Assembly: GCA_023525975.1 (NCBI GenBank) | Contig: CM042030.1 | Coordinates: forward strand, 32,296,350-32,360,349 | DNA from: Smallanthus sonchifolius | Lineage: Eukaryota; Streptophyta; Magnoliopsida; Asterales; Asteraceae | DNA length: 64,000 bases | Reading direction: 5' to 3' | The notes under the pieces: model-generated | What the model was told of the DNA's origin: nothing | Seen by the model: the letters and a program-made list of their open reading frames with translations, nothing else | Database searches by the model: none | Program-made: the position numbers and the translations under genes | Shown: positions 55,362 to 64,000 of the stretch, piece after piece | Layout: each line of letters starts with the position of its first letter | Position numbering within the stretch: position 1 is the stretch's first letter

Positions 55362-57300
55362 TGTCACACCCCGACCGATGGCGGAATCATCGGGGCGGGA
55401 CATGTAGACTGTTCATAGCACATGGTTGACTAAATTGAAATATATTAAAGTCAAATTTCCATTACAATTAATTCAAGTACAAACCAAGTTCAAACAAAGA
55501 AACATAAAACAACTCATAGAATTCTTGATTTAAATTTCTAAGTCCAAATCCTATATTGAGCACGTCTTGAATCATTCTCACATATTAGGGCCTGAAACAT
55601 GAATAAAATAAAGTCAACTAAAAAGTTGGTGAGTATAACACAGTTGTATATAGATAGCATATAGTTGAAAACAAATCCTTTACAAAACATGATAAAATAA
55701 GGCATTTATGGGGAGCAGCTATTGTGTAATCAAGTACAACCAAACATTTGTAACTAGTATGCAAATTGTGTTGTCGGTATCAATCACCTCCACTTGGGTG
55801 GGTTTGTCAGACTCAATAGATCTATCATTGAAAACCGTCGGCTTGTATAGTTAATGATTGCACATAAGTTTTCACAAAGATTAGCACAACTAGCACTCGG
55901 GCACAAAGCTCAAATTTTGCACACATGTATGTAAATAGGATTTTGCACTTGTGTTGTTTGTGTAAATGTAAATGTGTAATGTGTATAAAGTTCATGTTCC
56001 ACCCCAAAAGTGTAAAAGAGTAAAAAGGGGTTGTGAATACTCACTTGGTATGGAAGTGTAGCTAACAACGAGTATAGATAAAATAAGAATCCTTGATATG
56101 CACGAGTTAACCTAGATAATAATGTATATTGAATCAAATATGTGCACAAAGTTTAAGTCTAAAAATGAAGGTTGAATTTGTGTATAAAACTATTGATTTG
56201 TATTTAAAAGTATTGAATAACATATATAAAGTTTTGAAGTAAATATTTTTTGAAACATTTTGATTAAGGTCGGGAATTGAATAGTAAAATAGAATATTTA
56301 TAAAATCATTGATTATGAAAATAAAGTACGTGTTAAATGTAATTTAATAAATAAATAAATGTTTTTATTTAAAATGAAGAATAAATAAATAATCTTCATT
56401 TATTTATTTATAAAGTATGTAACTTACAAATAAAATGTTTTAAATGAAAAGTTTAATAACAAATTTAATTTTTTAAACTTTTAATTAAATGATTTTCCAT
56501 TTATTCCAAGATTAATTATTTGATCTTTTCAAATACCTTTTTATAAAACTAACTATTTTTATTTAAAAACTTAATCTGGAATTTTTACAGATTAAAATAA
56601 AACAACAATAATTCTGATCCAAGATTCTGACCTAGACACGACCGTGCCTGGGAAGGACACGACCGCGCTCGAACCACGGGCGCGACCGCGCTAGTCGGGA
56701 CGCGACCGGGTTTGATCAAACAGAGGCCAACTTGGATAATTCACGAGGCACGACCGTGCCTTAGCTCGGCACGGTCGTGTCTATGATTCTTAGACACAAC
56801 AGAGATTAGCCCAGAGGGCATGACTAGGTCTGGATAGGAGGACACGGCCGCGCTTCTAGTCGGCACGACCGCGCTACATGAGGCACGGCCGCGCTAGATG
56901 ATTAGCGCGACCGTGTCTCTTCCAAGTCAGACACGAATTGAACAATTTTTGTATTTATAGCGCTGGATTTGATAGGGCTTTTGGTTACAGAGTTGTTACG
57001 AGTCAATTCATCTAATTTAATTGTATAGAAATCGTGTTTAACAGTGGAATCGATTAAATCTTTTCTTATTAAAATAATAATTCTGATTCGGACGATTTCT
57101 GTAATGAAAGCCCAGATTAATAGGGGGCTTTTGATATTAATACTGAAACGAATGAGATGGAGAGTATACTTACCCCGAAGCGTATCGAATCGATGAAGAA
57201 CGGTAGAATGGAATTCCGACGACGACAAGATTAACCTCCGGTGACTTCTGCTGCGATTCCGACTGCTTCAACGGTTTCGGTCGTTCTAGAGAGGGTTGAA
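55362..57300 (-). repeat. 5' LTR of F, truncated (about 1.94 kb)
   Basis: Begins TGTCACACCCCGACC on the plus strand (the LTR 3' end in element sense). It matches the 3' LTR and E and stops abruptly at 57300 in GGGTTGAA, followed by six unmatched bases and then gypsy fragment G. About 0.55 kb is lost relative to E. Confidence 0.88.
56634..56918. repeat. Gypsy palindromic array in 5' LTR of F
   Basis: Same array as at 48756-49060 but one 21-base unit shorter. The inner array is absent because the LTR is truncated. Confidence 0.88.
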
Positions 57301-57306
57301 CAACTT

Positions 57307-58600
57307 AGGAAGAGACATGATAGGGCACTGCACAACTTCTTTTTTAACAACTGAAACGCTGCCTCCTACTTTTCTCCCCAGATATACTCCTTGTCTTTTT
57401 GGGTCAATTGCGTTAGGGATTGCGCTATCTTGGAGAAATTCTTAATAAACCTTCGATAGTAATCCGCCAAACCTAGGAATTGTCGTACCTCGGTCGGACT
57501 CTTTGGCACTTCCCAATTCTTAATTGCCTCAATATTTGCTGGGTCCACGTGTATACCCTTCTCATTGATAACATGTCCAAGAAAGTGAACTTCTCGGATC
57601 CAGAACTCGCATTTGGAAAGTTTAGCATATAGCGTCTCATTCCTCAACATCTCCAAAATCAATCTCAGATGATGCTCGTGCTCTTCCTTGGTCAGCGAAT
57701 ATATCAGTATATCATCGATAAACACTATCACGAACTTGTCCAAGTATGGTCTGCCCACTCTATTCATGAGATCCATGAATATCGCAGGAGCGTTTGTTAA
57801 ACCAAAAGGCATGACCAAAAACTCATAATGATCGTATCGGGTTTGGAACACAGTCTTCAGAATATCTTCTTCAACGATCCTCAATTGATGGTAGCCTGAA
57901 CGTAATTCAATCTTCGAATAATAACTCGATCCTTGCAGTTGATCGAACAAGTCGTCAATTCTTCGCAATGGATACCAGTTCTTGATGGTAAGCTTGTTTA
58001 ATTCTTGATAATCGATACACATCCTCATGGAACCATCCTTTTTTCTCACGAATAAAACTGGCGCTCCCAGGGCGAGAAACTCGGTCTTATATAACCTTTA
58101 TATAACAATTCTTGCAATTGCTTGGATATCTCTTGCATTTCATATGGTGCTAAACGATAAGGAGATCGAGATATCGGTGCTGCTCCGGGCACTAAAGGGA
58201 TACCTCCGGATAATCACGAACTACAGGGATATCTTAAAGCTTCTGCTCCTCAACCCTAGTGTCAACCACATGGGCTAAGTATATTGGGTATCCTTTTCGC
58301 AAATACTTCTGAGCTTTCATCATATTAACAATTCTCAAAGGGGCACACTCATCACCTTGAATTTTTAGCGGTTCGCCAGTTGGAGGTAGAAGACGAACTA
58401 TCTTCCTATCGCACACAATCTCTGCATGATTCTTTGATAACCAATCCATGCCAATAACGATATCGAAACTTCCAAGTTCTACTGGTAAAAGGTCAATACT
58501 ATACGTATGATCTCCAAAACACATGGTACACTCACGAAAAACTTCGCCGGCTTCTATTAACTTTCCGTTAGCTAACTCTATAGAATAATTAACACTTAAT
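57307..58600 (-). pseudogene. Gypsy fragment G: protease and RT, no gag
   Basis: Minus strand: protease part (LANGKL, GSFDIVIGMDWLSKNHAE) from 58600 to about 58234, a damaged linker, then RT from 58049 (MRKKDGSMRMCIDYQEL, a FIDDILIYS motif) to 57366 and on to the break at 57307. The sequence before protease is not gag but AT-rich DNA leading into an LTR. It is near-identical to H at 61668-62960, including the same damaged linker near 58070 (CGGTCTTATATAAC). Confidence 0.87.
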
Positions 58601-58667
58601 TTACTTGATTTTTAACTAAGAAATGCGTTTTGTAAGATATGAACATATAAACATACATGCATATACA

Positions 58668-59774
58668 TGACATCCATACATACAGATAAATCCATGAAAA
58701 TCTTCAATAAATACCCATTATTTGCTTATTTTAATTGTTCATAAAAATCCTTTTATTAAAAGTGAACAATACTTGCAAAAATGAAAGCTTTCTTTAAGAA
58801 AAGTAAAGAAAGAGATGGAGATTCATACCACTTGACTAAATCAAGGAGAATACTAGAGAAATGCAAGATGATGGATGGTTTTCTTGAGTATTTGGCTCCA
58901 CAACTCTTGAATCTTCAAGAAAATGCTCCAAGAACACTGAAACTCAAGAATGCTTGAAAATACTTAGAGAGAAGATGATAGAAATGGTGTGGAGTTGCAA
59001 ATGAAGATTGAAGGGGTATTTATAGGGGGGTGGGGGATGGATTTACGCACAAAGAGGAGAGAGAGAGAGAGAAGATTTGACATCTTCCATTAAAAATCCG
59101 TTCAAGTTGAATGATCAAATGTGGTGGAGTGTAGTTTTATACAAAGTGTGTAAGGAATCAAATGAGTGTGTTTAATACTTGATTAGGGTGTGGGACACAC
59201 TCTTTATGGCTGATTTTTAAAGGAGAGAGAGGTCTTCTTTTATTTTATAAAACTCTACGCACATGTATGTGATCTTTTATAAAAACCACAACACTTTTAT
59301 AAAATTCTACCACTTTAAATATGGTTTTTCATCAAAATAAAAATATGTAAAATACCCACTAATTATTTACTATTATAATTAGTAAAAATAATAATTTTTG
59401 CTAAGAGTTCATTTTAACTCATCTGGTACGCGATTTACCGGGTAAAACCCAACGAAAATCACCGATAGCGATATTTAACATGTAGCACATAATTTTCACA
59501 TATAATTCACTAATATAAACCAGTTTATATAATCTTCATCAAAACTAATATTTTTAAGGTTAACCGGGTCGTCACCAACGCTAAATACGGACATTTTACC
59601 GATACGCGGTACCGAAATTTATGAAATTTCACAAAATGCAAACCTAGGCATACGAAGGGCTTTGCTAGACTTTATCATGACCTAATTAACTGAAATTAAG
59701 TCTAAGACTAACATAATTAAATTATAAACACGTTCTAAGGTTTACGATAAATAACCTGAAAATTGCCGGATGTC
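58668..59774 (-). repeat. LTR shared by G and H (about 1.1 kb)
   Basis: Proposed ends are TGACATCC at 58668 and GGATGTCA at 59774, an 8-base inverted repeat. The right end is fixed by the adjoining polypurine tract of H (minus AAGGAGGGGAGGCTG). The left end is less sure because no methionine primer site follows it. A GA-rich run lies near 59060. The sequence is AT-rich with no gene. Confidence 0.65.
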
Positions 59775-59792
59775 ACAGCCTCCCCTCCTTAA
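59775..59792 (-). other. Polypurine tract of H
   Basis: Minus-strand TTAAGGAGGGGAGGCTG stands directly before the LTR start TGACATCC. A copy lies at 63795-63812 for fragment I. Confidence 0.7.
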
Positions 59793-59817
59793 AGAAATTT
59801 CGTCCCGAAATTTTTCG

Positions 59818-62800
59818 CTACGAAGCCTGCTTACGGACAGACTTAAACAAATGAGGGTACTTCAATTTCATCTCATCTTCACGTTCCCATGTAAATTCAG
59901 GGCCATGCTTTGAATTCCATCTGACCTTGACCAACTTGATACGACTACGCCTGGTTTTGGGAATCCTCCAATCCGAAACCTCCACAGTCTCTTCACGAAA
60001 ATGAAGCTTGCCATCAACACACACTTCATTTGAAGGTATCACGAGTGTCTCATCAGACAAACACTTTTTCATATTAGACACATGGAATAAGTTATGAACT
60101 CCACTTAGTTCTCACGGTAACTGCAGTCGGTAAGAAACTGGCCCTACACAAGCATTAATTTTGTAAGGTCCAATGTAGCGGGGGCTAGGCTTATCATGCT
60201 TGCCAAACCTAGCTACCCCCTTCCAAGGAGAGACCCTCAGCATAACTCTGTCTCCCACTTGGAATGCTAATGGTTTCCTTCTTCTATCAGCGTATTTCTT
60301 CTAACAGTCCTGGGCAACCTTCAAACGATCACGGATCTTGAAAACCTTATCGGTAGTTTCCTAGACAAGCTCTGGTCTAGTTAAATGCTTGTCGCCAACT
60401 TCTGCCCAACAAAGCGGTGAGCGACATTTTCTCCCATACAGGGCTCAAGCCAGTTTGGTAACTGTTATTATAGGAGAACTCAGCCAACGGTAGGTGAGTA
60501 TCCCAGCTTCCACCAAAGTCGATTACGCAGGCACGGAGCATGTCTTCCAAAATGTGGATGGTCCTTTCACTTTGACCATCACTCTACGGATGATACGTCG
60601 TGCTTAAATACAAACGAGTACCCAAGGCTCTTTGTAGTGACCGCCAAAACTTCGATGTGAAACAACTATCTCTATCGAAGATGATCGAAGTGGGCGCCCC
60701 ATGCCGAGACACTACTTCCTTGAGGTATATGCTGGCCAATTTCTTCATTCGGTAAGATTCCTTTACGGGCAGGAAATGTGTCGATTTCATCAAACGATCC
60801 GCAATTACCCAGATGGAATCGTAGCCACTAGACGTTCAAGGTAATTTGGTGATGAAATCCATGGCAATACAGTCCCATTTCCACTGCAGAATCTCCGGTT
60901 GTTACAGAAGTCCAGATGGCTTTTGGTACTCAGTCTTGACCTTCACACAAGTCAAACATTTACTAATGTATGAAGCAATATCACCCTTCATGTTCGGCCA
61001 CGAGTAGTCCTCCTTGATATCCTTATACATTTTTGTTGATCCTGGGTGAATCAAATATCTTGATTTATGGGCCTCATCCAAAATCATTTCTCATAAATTT
61101 CATGCCAGAGGCATCCATAATCTATCCATGAACTACAAGGCATCGTCAGACTTGGGTATTAGTTCTCTAACCATACAACGTAGATTCTCATCCTTTAATT
61201 TCTCTTCCTTTAGAGCTTCTTGTTGTGCATCACGAATCTGAGTTGTGAGGTTTGTGTGAATGGTCAGTCCTAGCGCACGCACGCATAAGGGCTTGACTCG
61301 CTCCTTCCTACTCAAGCCATCGGCCATGACATTAGCCTTGCCTGGGTGATAACGAATATCACAATTGTAGTCATTGAGCAATTCCATCCAACGCCGTTGC
61401 CTCATATTCAGCTCCTTCTGGTAAAAAATGTGTTGGAGACTCTTATGATCTGTAAATATTGTGCACTTGGTACCGTAAAGGTAGTGCCTCCAAATTTTTA
61501 GTGCAAAAACTACCGCACCCAATTCTAAATCATGCGTCGCATAGTTCTGTTCATGCACCATAAGTTAACGAAACGCATAAGCTATGACCTTTCCATTCTG
61601 CATTACGACACAACCAAGACCTTGGTGAGAGGCGTCACAGTTCACCACGAATCCATCTGTCCCCTCAGGAAGAGACATGATAGGGCACTACATAGCTTCT
61701 TTTTCAACAACTGAAACGCTGCCTCTTGCTTTTCTCCCCAGATATACTCCTTGTCTTTTTGGGTCAATTGCGTTAGGGATTGCGCTATCTTAGAGAAATT
61801 CTTAATAAACCTTCGGTAGTAACCCGCCAAACCTAGGAATTGTCGTACCTCGGTCGGACTCTTAGGCACTTCCCAATTCTTAATTGCCTCAATATTTGCT
61901 GGGTCCACGTGTATACCCTTCTCATTGATAACGTGTCCAAGAAAGTGAACTTCTCGGATCCAGAACTCGCATTTGGAAAGTTTAGCATATAGCTTCTCAT
62001 TCCTCAACATCTCCAAAATCAGTCTCAGATGATGCTCGTGCTCTTCCTTGGTCAACGAATATATGAGTATATCATCGATAAACACTATCACGAACTTGTC
62101 CTACTATGGCCTGCACACTCTATTCATGAGATCCATGAATACCGCAGGAGCGTTTGTCAAACCAAAAGGCATGACCAAAAAATCATAATGACCGTATCGG
62201 GTTTGGAACGCAGTCTTCAGAATATCTTCTTCAACGATCCTCAATTGATGGTAGCCTGAACGTAATTCGATCTTCGAATAATAACTCGATCCTTGCAGTT
62301 GATCGAACAAGTCATCAATTCTTCACAATGGATACTGGTTCTTGATGGTAAGCTTGTTCAATTCTCGATAATCGATACACATCCTCATGGAACCATCCTT
62401 TTTTCTCACGAATAAAACTGGCGCTCCGAGGGCGAGAAACTCGGTCTTATATAACATTTATATAACAATTCTTGCAATTGCTTGGATAGCTCTGGCATTT
62501 CAGATGGTGCTAAACGATAAGGAGATCGAGCTATCGGCGCTGCTCCGGGCACTAAAGGGATACCTCCGGATAATCACGAACTACAGGGATCTCTTCAAGC
62601 TTCTGCTCCTCTACCCTAGTGTCAACCACCTGGGCTAAGTATGTTGGGTATCCTTTTCGCAAATACTTCTGAGCTTTCATCATATTAATAATTCTCAAAG
62701 GGGCACACTCATTACCTTGAATTTCTAGCGGTTCGCCAGTTGGAGGTAGAAGACGAACTATCTTCCTATCGCACACAATCTCTGCATGATTCTTTGATAA

Positions 62801-62960
62801 CCAATCCATGCCAATAACGATATCGAAACTTCCAAGTTCTACTGGTAAAAGGTCAATACTATACGTATGATCTCCCAAATGCATGGTACACTCACGAAAA
62901 ACTTCGCCGGCTTCTATTAACTTTCCGTTAGGTAACTCTATAGAATAATTAACACTTAAT
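59818..62960 (-). pseudogene. Gypsy element H pol (PR-RT-RH-IN), no gag, many lesions
   Basis: Minus strand from protease (LPNGKL, GSFDIVIGMDWLS; 62950-62552), a damaged linker, RT (62310-61642, FIDDILIYS), RNase H (61561-61133, TDHKSLQHIF), integrase zinc region (61087-60902), integrase core (60793-60584, HGAPTSIIFDRDS) and a chromodomain-like end (60081-59818, KLVKVRWNSKHGPEFTWERED). Numerous stops and frameshifts separate these blocks. Upstream of protease there is no gag: about 60 AT-rich bases lead to the next LTR. It is related to F at protein level but is a separate family. Confidence 0.88.
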
Positions 62961-63027
62961 TTACTTGATTTTTAACTAAGAAATGCGTTTTGTAAGATAT
63001 GAACATATAAAAATACATGCATATACA

Positions 63028-63794
63028 TGACATCCATGCATACAAATAAATCCATGAAAATCTTCAATAAATACCCATTATTTGCTGATTTTAATAGTTT
63101 ATAAAAATCCTTTTATTAAAGGTGAACAATACTTGCAAAAATGAAAGCTTTCTTTAAGAAAAGTAAAGAAAGAGATGGAGATTCATACCACTTGACTAAA
63201 TCAAGGAGAATACTAGAGAAATGCAAGATGATGGATGGTTTTCTTGAGTATTTGGCTGCACAACTCTTGAATCTTCAAGAAAATGCTCCAAGAACACTGA
63301 AACTCAAGAATGCTTGAAAATACTTTTATAAAATTCTACCACTTTAAACATGGTTTTTCATCAAAATAAAAATATATAAAATACCCACTAATTATTTGCT
63401 ATAATAAGTAGTAAAAATCATAATTTTTGCTAACAGTTCATTTTAACTCATCCGGTACGCGATTTACCGGGTAAAACGCAACGAAAATGATATTTAACAA
63501 GTAGCACACAATTTTCACATATAATCCACTAATATAAATCACTTTATATAATTTTCATCAAAACTGATATTTTTAAGGTTAACCGGGTCGTCACCAACGC
63601 AAAATACGAACATTTTACCGATACGCGGTACCAAAATTTCTGAAATTTCACGAAATGCAAACCTATGCATACGAAGGGCTTTGCTAGACTTTATCATGAC
63701 CTAATTAACTGAATTTAAGTCTAAGACTAACATAATTAAATTATAAACGCGTTCTAAGGTTTACGATAAATAATTTGAAAATTGTCGGATGTCA
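63028..63794 (-). repeat. LTR between H and I (767 bp, internally deleted)
   Basis: Homologous to 58668-59774 with the same proposed ends, but lacking about 340 bases. The deletion joins two TACTTTTATAAAA-like sites that are apart in the longer copy, which suggests a deletion between short repeats. Confidence 0.65.
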
Positions 63795-63931
63795 CAGCCT
63801 CCCCTCCTTAAAGAAATTTGTCCCAAAATTTTACGCTACAAAGCCTATTACGGACAGACTTAAAAAATTGAGGGTACTTCCGTTTCATCTCATCTTCGCG
63901 TTCCCACGTAAATTCATGGCCACACTTTGAA
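63795..63931 (-). pseudogene. Gypsy fragment I, integrase 3' end remnant
   Basis: Repeats the H start at 59775-59913: polypurine tract, then the C-terminal pol end (LKYPHLF region) with a base lost in the conserved AATTTCGTCCCG. Homology ends near 63931 within the GAATTC after CACACTTT. Confidence 0.75.
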
Positions 63932-64000
63932 TTCTTTTGTATTCATGTAGGTATATGTAACTTTTGTTATTGGTTGCTCATCTTCACTATAAATGCTGTA
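63932..64000. other. Unassigned right edge
   Basis: 69 bases that do not match H after the break in fragment I. I see no feature in them. They could be the edge of another insertion or unique DNA. Confidence 0.5.

Larger units (their letters stand above)
48403..57300 (-). mobile_element. Gypsy element F (Tekay-type chromovirus), outer LTR ends lost
   Basis: Minus-strand order: 5' LTR (55362-57300), primer site, leader, gag, protease, RT, RNase H, integrase with chromodomain-like end, polypurine tract, 3' LTR (48403-50029). Both LTRs lack their outer parts compared with E (2487 bp), so no target duplication can be checked. Stops and frameshifts inactivate it. Tekay/Del assignment is from the long LTR, the methionine primer and the C-terminal motif; it is an inference. 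Confidence 0.88.

Overview
The window is plant nuclear DNA made almost entirely of nested and damaged LTR retrotransposons. I found no host gene, rRNA, tRNA gene or organellar sequence. The internal domains are typical of plant Ty1/copia and Ty3/gypsy elements. The accessory protein beside the copia elements resembles, from memory and not from a search, a family very common in Asteraceae genomes and often mis-annotated there as a synaptobrevin/longin-like protein. I therefore suspect a daisy-family plant, at moderate confidence.

Layout. Element A (copia, minus strand, 1-11508, 3' end outside the window) sits in the RNase H region of element B. B (copia, minus strand, old, many stops) survives as 11509-12273 and 42727-48402. 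Between these lies element C (copia, minus strand, 12274-42726), with two LTRs of about 703 bp and a CCATA target duplication. C is interrupted twice in its gag gene: by element D (copia, plus strand, 24083-37743, LTRs of 491 bp differing at two positions, target duplication AGAGT), and by solo LTR E (Tekay-type gypsy, 37872-40358, duplication CCTTT). To the right is gypsy element F (minus strand, 48403-57300, same family as E, both LTRs truncated at their outer ends). After it comes a second gypsy family in tandem: fragment G (57301-58667), a shared LTR, gag-less body H (58668-63027), another LTR and fragment I (to about 63931).

How the parts work together. A, C and D are large, Sirevirus-like copia elements with one plan: LTR, long leader, a large Gag of about 1000 residues with two CCHC zinc knuckles, pol (protease, integrase, reverse transcriptase, RNase H), a 2-2.6 kb non-coding gap, then a long accessory ORF (aORF) of unknown function next to the 3' LTR. 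Each family carries its own short CG-containing palindrome, repeated in arrays at the same places: in the LTRs, in the leader before gag, and in two clusters before the aORF. Sequences like 3' splice acceptors stand at the gag-pol junction (A, B, D) and just before the aORF start (A, C, D). The gypsy LTRs E and F carry arrays of a different palindrome.

The most interesting candidate system is this shared design of family-specific palindromic arrays, apparent spliced expression and a conserved unknown aORF. Positions of lesions and junctions come from reading and hand alignment of the sequence; no database search was run.
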